From contig NW_006763131.1 of assembly GCF_000264905.1 (NCBI RefSeq), forward strand, positions 2,055,939 to 2,119,938: a stretch of DNA of 64,000 nucleotides, in the 5' to 3' direction. Below the pieces are notes generated by a model. That model worked only from the letters and a program-made list of their open reading frames with translations, made no database searches and was not told where the DNA came from. Of this stretch, positions 36,237-47,533 are shown piece after piece (position 1 is the stretch's first letter; the number at the start of each line of letters is the position of its first letter). The stretch is from Stereum hirsutum FP-91666 SS1 (taxonomy: Eukaryota > Basidiomycota > Agaricomycetes > Russulales > Stereaceae). Position numbers and translations under genes: made by a program.

Positions 36237-38212
36237 TCAAGACCACATCAGCTCCTTAGCGATTCCTTCAAAAAGATGTGCATCTCTATCCCTGATAAAC
36301 CCCCCAGCGAATTCGAGCGTATGAATACCCCGTGTTTCACCCAGACGACGAAGGTCCGGAGCAAGACTCTGGAGCATCTCAACGTCCACAGACTCATCTT
36401 CTGGTAAATATTCTGGCCACAGCTGGTAGCCATCTGGAAGGGGGCGCCGGACGAAGCAGACTCCAGTTAAGTGGCGTAGGATAGTCGCATTGGAAGTAAT
36501 CGAGGGCAATATATCAAGGGCAGTGTGGATGTCGTCGAATATAATTCTTCTCGTCTCGGGGAAGTTACTGAGGGCGTCGGTGCGGGCTGGATCGCCCAGG
36601 ATGAGTGATCTCGAAGTATATGCATGCCGATCGTCCACTAATCCCCATCGTAAGTCATGCGGCTGATCTCGAGGAAGTGTCGGTGATAGTATATTCAACA
36701 AGTCGATGACTTTGGTTCTACCTCGTTCCATAATGTTGGCGATGTGGGCTTGTCCCGGCAGCGCAACATGATGGTCGAACTGAACATCGAACCTGATCGC
36801 CAGCTTGGGGCTCATGGAATATTGTGCAGGAGAGCGTTCAAGGGGCAGTATCTCGTCCCAGCATCGAATACAAAGGAGGGGATCAGGATTATAGGAGATA
36901 GAGATCTCGTAAGTTTCGATAGACAAGTGTATCGGAGGAGCTGGATGAAAGAGCGCGGATATATCTTCTGCCAATTGAGGGCGCACATCATGTTCGGAGA
37001 GCGAGACATCGTACTGCACGTCTGCACGTGAGAAAATTGATATGTGCCTTGTCAGTGTCGTCGTGTCCGACACGTTCCCTTTGAGATGTAAGAACAACAA
37101 TCGCTCGAGAGAAACTTCAACGCCATCTTGTGTACCGGTCAATAAGAAATAGGGTTGCTGCTGCGGCTGCATTGAATGAAATGTCGAGGGGAAGCCAATA
37201 GTCAAGGTTTCCAGTTGCTGCATGTCGCGCAGCGCGACCAGGGTATCCTGCAGAGAAACGCTCGTGGGTGAGGCGTTAGGGGTCAAAATCAACGTGAGGT
37301 TGACGAGTCCCCGGAGGACTGGTGATGGCCACAATGCCTCATGGGAGAAATAACCATTCAACGTAAGAGACCTCATAGCAGGGGCACTTCGTCCAAGCGA
37401 GTCGGCGGGGATGCTAAACGGAATATCTCCTGGGAGCGGTACCATCATCAGAACTCCCAAAACCTCCAGAGATGGAGCCGGCCGTGATAATACGTCGGCC
37501 CAGAAGCGCGTTAACGCTTCCCCGTGCATGGCGAGATGTAACTGCAAATGCTTGGGTTGTTTTGTGTGAAAAAGTTGCGGTACAAGCGAAGCTATGTTCT
37601 GTCCTGAAAGGCCTCGGGAGACATGATGCGTCGACTGTTGGGGAGGAGGGGTGCTATACAAGTATCCGGCGCCTTGTGGCTGAACGACGACCAGTGGGGC
37701 ATCCTTCGCCCGGTCGATCATCTCGGATAACCAAGGCTTATTTTGAGTCCACAATACGGTCCATAGAGTGGAGAACTCGAGAGATACTTCGCGCCAACGC
37801 TGGCAAACATGAGAAGCCGCGATGAGAGATCGCGTACCAGCAGCGATCTCGAAGTCCCACATGGGCCAGGGCTCGTGGCGCTGTGGTTTGAGCACGGGAA
37901 GAAGAAACTGAAAGATTGACGCAAGTACTTCGGAGGGAAATTGGGTGGAAGAGATGAGAGTGTTACGCTGCGCGCTGAGTTCTTGGATATAAGCACGAGC
38001 GAATGCTATCTCATCATCACAGGCTCTGATCCTAAGCCGCACGTCATCTTCAGCGTGGCCTAATGTCGCCGGAATCCTGGATTTTTTGAGTTGTTGCCAA
38101 AAAGCACGTCTATGTGAGTTCAGAGACGAGAGAGCATTAGGATACGTTGAATTATTTTAAAAAAAATGAAATGCAGACGGCAGTACCTGTCGCAGGTACT
38201 ACGAGACGCCAT
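36237..38212 (-). CDS. F-box protein, tandem copy 2, 632 aa
   Basis: Two exons: 38212-38187 (26 nt, MASRSTCDR) and 38109-36237, with a 77-nt intron inserted before RAFWQQLKK exactly as in copy 1 (RAFWAQLKK). The F-box-like motif is at ~64-120 (TQFPSEVLASIFQFLLPVL, IAASHVCQRWREVSLEFSTL). Leucine-rich segments line up with copy 1 throughout (SHEALWPSPVLRGLVNL, LETLTIGFPS), ending HLFEGIAKELMWS. Role as for copy 1: a probable SCF substrate receptor with unknown target. The two proteins align over their full length, so they arose by tandem duplication; both are intact. Confidence 0.9.
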
Positions 38213-39485
38213 AAGAGGCGACTTGACTGAGAGCCCAACGTCTGATGGTGAGTAGTCAAGTGGAAACTTGAGTGTTGGAATATGACTTACTTCTACCTGT
38301 TCGGAACGTTGAATACAGAAAGACGACACGGGTTCACAGACACGGTGCAATGGTTGTGGAGTGCAGACACTGGGTTCAGATCTCTCGGGGCGCTCTCGCA
38401 TCAGTCGTATTCTACCTCTTCCGGCAGATACCGGCCGCCCACTCCCGCGACATCCACGACACTTCTGTCGAGTGTTTGTTCCAAACATGCGCTGAGTCGA
38501 ACCGAAGGTTACCATACTCTGTGTTCGCAGTGCTCACTAGGACGGAATCCAGTTTGCGCTCCATACGGCCGTCAGGGTATAACTAGGCTCATTTCTTCAG
38601 TCGACAGAGCAGGACCGCTAAATGGCGGATATATATTGGGCAGACAACATCGGGATCCTCCCGCGATGGATTTGACGAATTCGAGCAAGCAAATAACATT
38701 ATCATAATCGTGAAGCATCATACGTATTTAGACTACTAGAACATAACCGTAAGCAACAAACTACCGATTACCTATGCGAACCAGAAGGTCCAATTCGAAC
38801 CTCGGAAGGGCTGGCCGTTCAGGTATTAGTGTAAGGTAGGTCCGTAACTGGTGCGTAGGATGGCGTGACAGATGGGTGGGTGTGAGTGTGCGGTGCGGTG
38901 CGAGTGAGTGAGTATGCAGAGGTATCGTCGTGCGAGCAGTGATGAGGGTGGAGGTGGATATGTCGCAAGGGAAGGATGGGACGACAGAATAAAGCAGGAC
39001 AGATCCCCAGGGATAGGGGAGTAAGCAACGAAGAGTAAAAAGCAGATGAAGAAGGCAATTATAAACAAGAATGAAGGACGGGTGTGCATATATACAGATG
39101 AAAACGAGTCGAAAGCGATGATGAGTAGATGTCAGAAAAGGATAAGAAAAAAGACAAGAAAGGGGAATAAAGGCTGTTTGTACAACATCGTTCAGAATGA
39201 TCATACACTGTGCGTATCTGACAGAAGACGGAACTAAGAAAATCCAGAGCCTAAAGGCAAGGCAACCCAGGAGCATGTAACTGTAGTCTAAATGCCGTCG
39301 CGAGAAGGCGGAAGATCTATGATGTAATGTAGGCGTGTAAAACGCGAAACACGGAAAGCAACCCAAAAAAAACGCAATGCAAACCTGGGATGTCGACGGC
39401 TCAACTCCTCGTCCTCACCTCCTAAACGCAATTATCCAAGGAAAATCGCGATCACAAGCCCGCGACTAGCCCGTCCTACGCCCAT
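38213..39485. other. Intergenic (1.3 kb)
   Basis: A pyrimidine-biased minus-strand frame at 38761-39366 looks like low-complexity noise. No splice-supported gene or repeat found. Confidence 0.45.
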
Positions 39486-42272
39486 CTAATAATCATCTTC
39501 CTCCCCCCAAACGACTCTCCACCCCCACCTCAGCGCACTCTGTCTTTCACATCTACCACCACCACCACCGACGCCAAGTCCCCCCTTTGCAAACACATCA
39601 AATGCGATGCCCACAACCCTCTCCTTTCCGGATCCCATCGCCTCAGGACGTATGAGGATTCCAGCCCATGCGGCATCAACGCCTGCTTTAGATTTAGACT
39701 GCGATGGTGTACTGGAATTGGGATTATGGTGCTTCTTCCCAGTTGTCGTCTCCACCTTCGTAGCCTTCTCCTTCTCCCTCCTGTACCACACATTCGACGC
39801 CGCCTTGACCCTCAGCGCCACCGGATTCGCCACGTGTCTCGTGCGACATCCAACCCTCGGATGCGAATAATCGTAGCCCGTCCCGAACGCGCTGTCGAAC
39901 AGGTCATCGGATGGAAATGCAGCCGGAATGGCGTACATCCCGTCGTCCGAATCTCTGGCATGGTTGAGCTCCGCGTGGTTAGCCGCGAATGCGGCATAGG
40001 AATGAGCGTACGACGGCTTGGAAGAGGAATAGGCGAGGTAGTCGTAGGCGGTATGCGATCGTGGTCGGGATTGGGGGTTGCTGTAGGAATAAGAAGAAGA
40101 GTGCGAGGGCGGTGAAGGTGATCTTGAAGGTGAGCGCGAATCTGAGTCCGAGCGACGGCGCATGGCGACGAGGGGGAAAAGGACGTAGGGCACGGTGGTT
40201 TGGGTTGTACAGGAGTTTAAAGCCGTATGGTCTCCTCGTTTAGCAGGTCGCACGAATGTTGCGACATCGTTAGGACTGGCACGCCAGCCATCCGACTTAC
40301 TTCCTGCACCACCCTTGCCTCTTGGTCTACCCCACTGAATGTGCAGCTCACCGTCCCTACCTTCCAACTCGTCTGAGTCTGAATCCGACTCGAAGTCGGC
40401 CACTTGCGCCTGAAGGCCAAGAATAGTCGCAGCGACATACGCTTCCTGCACCATGGACGCAAGCGACAACATGCTCGTCATCGAGGAACGCAGATTTTCG
40501 CCCAATTTGGCCACAGAATGAAGCGCTTTGCGTTTATGACCGCCGAGCCTCGAGTTTGATCCTGAGACGGCGTCGCCTGGGCCAACTGCACACTCTCTGA
40601 GTGAACGCTTGGTAGAGGCAGGCTGTGGAGGCGGAGCGAGTGGGGAGTGGTACAGGTCGACGAAAACGGAAGGTTGGCAAGGCTTACGACATGTGTGGAA
40701 TGGTAGTTTGGTCGATTCGTGAGGCTTCTTTGAGGTGATCGATAGCAGAGATGATGCTGGAACAGGAGAGGAGATCGGTGTTGTGCGAGCGGTAGAAGTA
40801 GACTTGCGGGAACCGAATGAAAGCCAGGAGGAGGCAAAAGAGGAGGAGGTCTCCACCGTATCTGACGGCGAAGAGACAGATGTTGATGATATGAAAGAAG
40901 AGGAAGTGGGGGTCATGCAAGCTTTGCAAGAATTTCGTCTTGCCCCTCGGCGTACGCGTGCAACTTCCGACTGACCCTGAGCGGGCCATCGTTCCTGCTG
41001 GTCCCATTTCACCGGGTTCAGCAACTCGCTCAAAAGTTCATCTTCTCGTCTCCTGGCCACCGCATCAAGACTAGCGCGACTGCTCCAACTGCCTAGATGC
41101 GTTTGCTGAACAGATGAAGATGGAAGATCCTCGTCGGAAGGCGGAAATAGTGGCCCGTTCATGGATGACAAGACGACCTTGAATGGTATGATGCGAGGGT
41201 TGCTTGACGGTGCATGAGAAGGGGGTGCGAGGAGTGCTGCGAGCTGACGCCTTGTTTTGGATGCCGACGCTGGCGTCGGACGTCCTAGGGCCGATACAGA
41301 TTTAGATGCGGAAGAAGACGGTGCCTGTATCGATGCCTTGGGTATGGGAAATGAGTATGTGAACGGCTCGTCTTTCGGCCTTGGGCGTTGAGGAGCAGGT
41401 TGAGGAATGGTTTGCGAGCGCAGACTAGGACGTGTCCAAAATTGACCGGGGAAGGCATGTGCTCTCCGCTGGCGATCATGATCGATTCGTTCGGCCTCTT
41501 TGAGCATGTGCTCCCTCTCCTTTCTTTCCTCCTCCAACCTGGCACGCTCCATGATGATCCTCGCTTTCTCTCTTCGCGACCCGAGCATGATTTCCTCCCA
41601 AACACGCTCTGCTCTATACAACACCTCCCTTCGTTTCGCCTCTGCCCGTAATCGCAACGCACGCTTTCTCAGCTCTTCAGGAGACGGGGCGGATGGGGGC
41701 GGAAGATCGGACATCTGCGAGGAGGTTAGGGCGGAAGAAGAGGGGGATGATGATGGTGAGTGCGATGAATGGGATTGAGCCTTTGATTTGTCTTTGCCCA
41801 TTCGGAACGGTTCCGAATCGACAAAGGCCGCTCGGGTGTCACTCTGAAGGGCGTGCGAGGGGTGGAGATAGTCGTATGGACTGTCATTGTCTGGCGGGGT
41901 ATGTGGTTCAAGGGGCGTATAGCAGGTGGAGGGCGAAGAAAGGGCCGTGGCACTTGTGCTGGGAGGAGATGACACAGGCGCCTTGGACGGGCCTGCTGTA
42001 CTATCTGGGTCGTGATTGTGAGGGGCAGGTCTGATCGTACGGGTTGAATTGCGGGAGGGCGGAAGTGTATATTGAGAGGGGGGTGGGTCGTAAGCATGAA
42101 CTTGAAGGGTCATCTGCTTCCGCCGTTCGTCTGACGCGCGGCGGGCGAGAGCTACTGCAGAGACTTCGGTTGAACGACCGCGGGTAAGCATTCTGTGCTG
42201 GTCGTGTGCATGGAGTCGCGACTTATTGTGGCGAGGGGGCTGAGGCAGCGGGGGAGTGTAAGCTGCCAGCAT
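39486..42272 (-). CDS. Serine/proline-rich protein with charged helix, 928 aa
   Basis: One long uninterrupted frame. The frame opens 54 codons upstream, but the first ATG is at 42272 (MLAAYTPPLPQPPRHNKSRL). Residues ~1-200 are S/P/H-rich and disordered. About 205-290 form a strongly charged, arginine/glutamate-rich single helix or coiled coil (ELRKRALRLRAEAKRREVLY, RARLEEERKEREHMLKEAER). The rest is serine-rich with short ordered patches (SMTSMLSLASMVQEAYVAAT, VALRVKAASNVWYRREKEKA) and ends in a glycine run plus WGWRVVWGEEDDY. No domain is recognised, so function is unknown. Length and continuity make it a convincing gene; small introns in the low-complexity parts cannot be excluded. Confidence 0.75.
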   Translation of the reverse strand: MLAAYTPPLPQPPRHNKSRLHAHDQHRMLTRGRSTEVSAVALARRASDERRKQMTLQVHAYDPPPSQYTLPPSRNSTRTIRPAPHNHDPDSTAGPSKAPVSSPPSTSATALSSPSTCYTPLEPHTPPDNDSPYDYLHPSHALQSDTRAAFVDSEPFRMGKDKSKAQSHSSHSPSSSPSSSALTSSQMSDLPPPSAPSPEELRKRALRLRAEAKRREVLYRAERVWEEIMLGSRREKARIIMERARLEEERKEREHMLKEAERIDHDRQRRAHAFPGQFWTRPSLRSQTIPQPAPQRPRPKDEPFTYSFPIPKASIQAPSSSASKSVSALGRPTPASASKTRRQLAALLAPPSHAPSSNPRIIPFKVVLSSMNGPLFPPSDEDLPSSSVQQTHLGSWSSRASLDAVARRREDELLSELLNPVKWDQQERWPAQGQSEVARVRRGARRNSCKACMTPTSSSFISSTSVSSPSDTVETSSSFASSWLSFGSRKSTSTARTTPISSPVPASSLLSITSKKPHESTKLPFHTCRKPCQPSVFVDLYHSPLAPPPQPASTKRSLRECAVGPGDAVSGSNSRLGGHKRKALHSVAKLGENLRSSMTSMLSLASMVQEAYVAATILGLQAQVADFESDSDSDELEGRDGELHIQWGRPRGKGGAGSKSDGWRASPNDVATFVRPAKRGDHTALNSCTTQTTVPYVLFPLVAMRRRSDSDSRSPSRSPSPPSHSSSYSYSNPQSRPRSHTAYDYLAYSSSKPSYAHSYAAFAANHAELNHARDSDDGMYAIPAAFPSDDLFDSAFGTGYDYSHPRVGCRTRHVANPVALRVKAASNVWYRREKEKATKVETTTGKKHHNPNSSTPSQSKSKAGVDAAWAGILIRPEAMGSGKERVVGIAFDVFAKGGLGVGGGGGRCERQSALRWGWRVVWGEEDDY

Positions 42273-43755
42273 GTTTCCTGAGAGAGAAACCAAGGAAGCA
42301 CCTTTCAAGGGCCGGAGAAGAAAGGGATGGGGAGAGGATGACACTCTAAGCAATAAGCCTCGAGGCTGGAACAGATGCAGATGAATGTGAGTCAGTGGCG
42401 CCCGGTGACGCAAAGTGAAACAACCACGAACCACAACAGAGTCCTGTTAGCGTTCGTGGGGGTCTTCCACTGTGCAGTGGAATGTTGGGGATGGTCGTGG
42501 TTGCGAACAGAGTTCGAGTTGGCCGTGCGCTAGACAGCGGCCAGACACCCCAACCGGTGACACCGCCAGCTTGGCGCTGTTATTGGCATCTTATCGCCTT
42601 TCAAATTGCAACTCTATTTTGCTCCCGCGTGTTCCCCGCCTTCCCCTTGTCCGTCTCGTCGTGGCAACCGCCGCCACAGCTTATCTATTTTCTCCTCATT
42701 TTCGTGTACATTTCAGTCGGCCAACCGTCAGTAAACTTCGACTGTGTTCTGTGCTTGCTTTGGCTGGCGCTGTGTGCCTCGTGTGGCCGATTTATTCCGC
42801 ACAGCTGAGCCACACGATTTCATCAACACGCCTCACCGCCCTTATCCCACATCTGCATCTGGCTGTCCGACTCTCACACATCTAAAACCTCACCAGCTTC
42901 TGCTTCGGGTCTTCCACTCTTAGATTCGGAGATGTCCTTGTTCTCTGATTCAGACTCTCCTTCAAGGTTTATGTTTCACGCTCACATACCTTCACTGTTC
43001 TTCCCCTTATGCGTACCTCTCCTTTATCCTCTAGCTATAGCTCGACTCATCTCCCACTCAATCAGGTGGCCCATCTTCATCTCTCCCTATCGGACCTTCT
43101 CTTGCCTCGATTTTATACACGCGGCCCTACCCACTACGTCACTCTCCTCCCTCTTCGCTCTGTCCTTCCTTCCAACTGTGTCCTTTTTCGGACCGCCCCT
43201 TCTCGTCTTCTACGCCACCAACTCGTGATCAAACTCAAGGCCTTCATATCGCAATCGGAATCCCTCTGTGCTGTAGCCTTCTTTGTCTGTTCCTTTCCAG
43301 CACAAAAAGGCGGAACAAAAGACAAGGAAAGACTTTCCTGTCCATACCGGGCCAACCTCCATTCGGCCTACCGAACGTAGAATAGTAATGCATGGACCCA
43401 CATCTTGCCGCTCATCTTAGCAAGGCACTGCGATAGTACTGCTCCTATGGGTCCTGGCTCGACACGTTGTCCCAATGCTGGTCCTCGTATTTCAGAATCC
43501 ACCTCATGCTATATCCCATATTCGTCTCCCTCTCCAAACACACTCTGCCTCGAGACATCCTGCAAGCGCTCCTGATTGTGACTGCCTGTTAAGTCGTATT
43601 GGTACCTCCCATGCTGTTATAGCGTCCTTGGTATCACTGTACTCGCAGCATTGGTACTCAGTGGTGCTGCGGGTTCTTATCGTCCCCTTCTTGTCCTAGC
43701 ATGAATGAATGCATTGGATCCGCGTCCGCATATAGAGCACGTCGAAGTCTGAGAC
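42273..43755. other. Intergenic, pyrimidine-rich
   Basis: Upstream region of the 928-aa gene. Strong C/T bias on the plus strand (42560-43180) produces several low-complexity frames that I do not accept as genes. Confidence 0.45.
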
Positions 43756-44011
43756 AGACGGTCTCTCGCTCTCAGCGTTGTCGAAGGCTCGCGGTGCTCG
43801 CAGACGACAGATCGTCGTGCTCTGATGCTCGCCACAGTCGAAAACTTCACTCACAGATCACAGAAATCCGTTGCCTGATGCATGCCACAGTTAGACGGTC
43901 CCTCGCTCTCAGCATTGTCGAAGGCTCGCGGTACTCGCAGACGACAGATCGTCGTGCTCAGACGCTCGCCACAGTCGAAAACTTCGCTCACAGACCAAAG
44001 ACATCCGTTGG
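43756..44011. repeat. Tandem duplication, 137-bp period, two copies
   Basis: AGACGGTC(T/C)CTCGCTCTCAGC begins at 43756 and again at 43893. The two units match closely through TCGAAGGCTCGCGGT, CTCGCAGACGACAGATCGTC and GCCACAGTCGAAAACTTC to ATCCGTTG, with scattered substitutions. Each unit contains a small hairpin, ACGAC-AGAT-CGTCGT. No coding function is evident. Confidence 0.8.
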
Positions 44012-44172
44012 GCTTGCGGTCCATCCACCCCTTTGCGGCATTGTCAGACACTGGTTTTTATACCATGTCACAACAGAGTATTGACTTTGGCTCTAGAGAA
44101 AAACTAGCTTGCCAGAGGTGCCCTTGGGCAATTAATAGCTCATTGTTAAGATTTTTCTGTCCATCCTTGCGA

Positions 44173-44673
44173 GTGTTGTTGGCGTCGTCCGATGTTGCCC
44201 GAGACATCCCGAGACACTCCGGTCCTCACCGTACTCACCGGCCGCCACACAGTTCTTTCAAGGTGGCGTAATTGTGTTGTCACCCACGATTATGGGTGTA
44301 CACACCATTGAAAATATATCGTTCTCAGCGTCCTCCGAATACAAGGTACGCTTGCAAGTATTGCGAGACCCACAACATATTACCATGAGAGATCCACCAA
44401 TTTTTCCCAATGGGTTTTTATACGGTCATTGCTCTCTCTGGCTAAGTCATGTTGTATGGTCTCGTAGTACTTACAGTAGGTTCTGGAACCCGTGAGAGGC
44501 CCGATGTTATCTAGTAGATACAATTATATCACAGTTCATTGTGGGTATCACAGCGGTAAAGGATACCGCGCTGTTTCGTAGTGTATATTTGTACATGTAT
44601 TCCTGCGGATAAGGGTATTGGTCCTTAAGGGCCCATTTTGTACCCCGAATAAACTTACCTTACCTTACCTTAC
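44173..44673 (+). mobile_element. Retroelement-like 3' end with TTACC tail, copy 1
   Basis: These 501 bp recur at 45764-46264, as far as I can read without mismatch. Near the right end is a stem-loop (GCGGTA...TACCGC, 44553-44570), then AATAAAC and a short tandem tail TTACC-TTACC-TTACC. A 3' hairpin followed by a simple-repeat tail is typical of non-LTR retroelements or SINEs that were 5'-truncated on insertion. There are no TG...CA ends, so an LTR is less likely. The left boundary is unknown because copy 2 begins at the N gap; the element may extend leftward. A 73-codon non-ATG frame inside is not taken as a gene. Confidence 0.6.
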
Positions 44674-45552
44674 TTACCCAATACGAGAACGTAAGTATAT
44701 GTTTGACCCTTCCATATCGAGCGAGCGACTTGAAACGTACCGTCCTAGGTCGAGAACCCTATGCAATCCCGCGTCTTCCAAGGTATGGTACTTGTTCAGG
44801 TTGATCTAGAGTATGTATGTCCCACCAGCGAGCCTGAGGAACAAGGTGGGATACGGTGCGATGCTGGGAACCGTCGTCTAGAGACGCTGCAAAGAATTTC
44901 AGCCTTCCGACGTACTATTGGATGCGGGTCCAAGCGGCCTATGACAGTGGTGCGGATCAATAAGCGATGTGATTGGTCACCTTTGTTGGCGAGGTAAAAT
45001 CAAGTGAAACATGCCAGGACAAGATGATCCCATTACATTATATCAAGGCAATGAGCAAAAAAACGAGAGACCTTCCGAGGATGAGATCGATGAGACTCGA
45101 GAGGTCCGCATCTCGCCTTCCATGTCGGATAGATTATGCCAGGCTGCATTCGAAGAGCGATGAGCACGTGCTCGCGATCCTGAAGGATACACGTCCTCAA
45201 GCGAAGTTTCGTATCATTCGAGTACCAACAAGGGATGATATAAATGATGGCACACAGTTCTAGAGATGTAGGCCACTGCAGTACGTGCCAGCGAAGAACG
45301 TCAACTTTCAAGTCACCTGGACTGTGTGGCAGCGACGTGTCGTTAGGTGGGGCAATCACAAATTGAGCATCTGGAGAGGAAGTCGAGACAAGGTATTCAA
45401 GAGATAGGGAATATCGTAGGAAAGCTACGCAGCACCGAAAAGACCGTTATTGACGTCGTGTTCAGAGGCATTTGCAAGTGGCTGGTTGAAGCAAAAAGAA
45501 TCGCGAGCGGTTGTTTGGATCGAAAGCTTTTGGTAAACAGATGACGTAATAC
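44674..45552. other. Unique sequence between the two repeat copies
   Basis: About 880 bp before the N gap. No gene is supported; short frames lack splice or domain support. Confidence 0.4.
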
Positions 45553-45763
45553 NNNNNNNNNNNNNNNNNNNNNNNNNNNNNNNNNNNNNNNNNNNNNNNN
45601 NNNNNNNNNNNNNNNNNNNNNNNNNNNNNNNNNNNNNNNNNNNNNNNNNNNNNNNNNNNNNNNNNNNNNNNNNNNNNNNNNNNNNNNNNNNNNNNNNNNN
45701 NNNNNNNNNNNNNNNNNNNNNNNNNNNNNNNNNNNNNNNNNNNNNNNNNNNNNNNNNNNNNNN
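45553..45763. other. Assembly gap (211 N)
   Basis: Run of 211 undetermined bases. Copy 2 of the 501-bp repeat begins at the first base after the gap, so the repeat probably broke the assembly. True gap length is unknown. Confidence 0.99.
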
Positions 45764-46264
45764 GTGTTGTTGGCGTCGTCCGATGTTGCCCGAGACATCC
45801 CGAGACACTCCGGTCCTCACCGTACTCACCGGCCGCCACACAGTTCTTTCAAGGTGGCGTAATTGTGTTGTCACCCACGATTATGGGTGTACACACCATT
45901 GAAAATATATCGTTCTCAGCGTCCTCCGAATACAAGGTACGCTTGCAAGTATTGCGAGACCCACAACATATTACCATGAGAGATCCACCAATTTTTCCCA
46001 ATGGGTTTTTATACGGTCATTGCTCTCTCTGGCTAAGTCATGTTGTATGGTCTCGTAGTACTTACAGTAGGTTCTGGAACCCGTGAGAGGCCCGATGTTA
46101 TCTAGTAGATACAATTATATCACAGTTCATTGTGGGTATCACAGCGGTAAAGGATACCGCGCTGTTTCGTAGTGTATATTTGTACATGTATTCCTGCGGA
46201 TAAGGGTATTGGTCCTTAAGGGCCCATTTTGTACCCCGAATAAACTTACCTTACCTTACCTTAC
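45764..46264 (+). mobile_element. Retroelement-like 3' end with TTACC tail, copy 2
   Basis: Direct repeat of 44173-44673 at an offset of 1591 bp, including the 3' hairpin, AATAAAC and TTACC tail. The flanks diverge right after the tail (copy 1 continues TTACCCAAT, copy 2 CCGTCGTCGG), which places the element's 3' end at the tail. The 5' part is lost in the gap. Confidence 0.65.
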
Positions 46265-46558
46265 CCGTCGTCGGACCTGTTCTTGCCGCTCGAAGCTTGG
46301 GAACTCAAGTACCCACGGCATGTGCTACATCACTGCTCTGTGACAGCTTTAACCCCTCGCTTCCTCACCACGAAAAGGCCGTCCTTATCTCAACACCAGT
46401 CGGGAACTTTCGACTTCTTAAGCATCAGCATCATCAACTTACTGTTCACATCCAAGGCGACGCGCGCCGGATCGCTCGTCTCTCTTGATACATCTATCTG
46501 TCCTGTTCTGTTCTGTCTGATCCTTCAGTTACAGTGAGACGCTGAGAACGCCTCTGGG

Positions 46559-47010
46559 TTGCTCGGGTCGTATACTGCGTATGAGTCTCCTCCTTCTAGG
46601 TAACGGTTGCTCTCGTCGTCTACTGTGCGTGATTGTCGCGATTCAGGGAACTTACGGAAACACTGGACCTGCGCTTTGACGACTCGAATTCCTGACTCGG
46701 AGGCGCCCAAGTGTATAATAACGGTACAGTTGCTCGGGTCGTTCTACTGTGTATTAGGCCTGCTTCAATCTGGGTAACGGCTGCTCTCGTTGTCTACTGT
46801 GTATAATTGTAGCGATCTTTGGGACTTATGGAGACGCTGTACCTGCGCTCTGACGACTCGGATTCCTGACATGGAGGTGCCCAAGGACACAATAACGGTC
46901 CAGTTGCTCAGATCGTCTAATGTGTATGCTAATCGTCGCGATTTAGGGAACTTACAGAGACACCGTACCTGCGCTTTGACAACTCGGATTCCTAACTCGA
47001 AGGCGCCCAA
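46559..47010. repeat. Degenerate tandem array, ~172-bp period, three units
   Basis: Units begin TTGCTCGGGTCGT (46559), TTGCTCGGGTCGT (46730) and TTGCTCAGATCGT (46904). Each ends with a block like CCTGCGCTTTGACGACTCG followed by GGAGGCGCCCAAG; the third lacks about 48 bp internally. Divergence between units shows an old array. No coding content recognised. Confidence 0.7.
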
Positions 47011-47460
47011 GAATATAAACTCTTTCATCAACATCAAGCTCCCGTTTCACCCTCCGACTAGTATCCACTCCACCAAACTCCCCGCTAATCTGAGGACTTG
47101 TCTCTAGTGCATCTCCACATCCACACATGTCTCATGTTCACCAATAGCTCCACATCATGATCACAGTGTATTACTAGTAGCATTCCAGCACATCACGCCT
47201 CCGACTTTCCTGTTCGAATCTTAACCTTGTTCCTTGTGTCAGCCAAGTACTTAGACTTAGACTGAAAGGATCGAAAATTTAACACATTGTTTCAGTTGCG
47301 ACTGTAATTCTCCTTCATGTGGCCGTGGATGCCATCGCCTCGAAAGCGCATTACAGCGATAAATTTCTCGGTTTGCAGCCTACAGCGGCTGAACTCAATA
47401 ATCATATCAAACAATATATGATCCATGGACCATGATGTATCCCCGCTAACTTTGCTCCGC
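47011..47460. other. Intergenic
   Basis: Nothing recognised between the tandem array and the tRNA gene. Confidence 0.4.
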
Positions 47461-47533
47461 GACTGCGTAGCTCAGTGGTTAGAGCATGCGATTGCAGATC
47501 GCAGGGTCTCGTGTTCAAATCACGACGTGGTCT
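47461..47533 (+). tRNA. tRNA-Cys (anticodon GCA)
   Basis: Complete cloverleaf without intron. The acceptor GACTGCG/CGTGGTC includes G-U pairs and the discriminator is T. The D-arm is GCTC-AGTGGTTA-GAGC. The anticodon stem TGCGA/TCGCA carries loop TTGCAGA, giving GCA. The T-arm TCGTG-TTCAAAT-CACGA is perfect. Confidence 0.93.

Noticed and set aside
38761..39366. Minus-strand 201-codon frame
   Set aside because: Composition is dominated by S, L, H, T and P from a pyrimidine-rich strand; no domain, no good start context.
42472..43380. Several plus-strand frames of 100-137 codons
   Set aside because: All arise from a C/T-rich stretch, overlap in different frames, and show no splice-linked continuation.
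44274..44495. 73-codon frame found in both repeat copies
   Set aside because: Identical only because the repeat is identical; it starts at a non-ATG codon and has no recognisable domain.
44173..46264. Interpretation of the two 501-bp repeats as LTRs of one LTR retrotransposon
   Set aside because: No TG...CA termini, no primer-binding site after copy 1, no polyprotein between them, and a simple-repeat tail instead. Revisit if the gap is closed.
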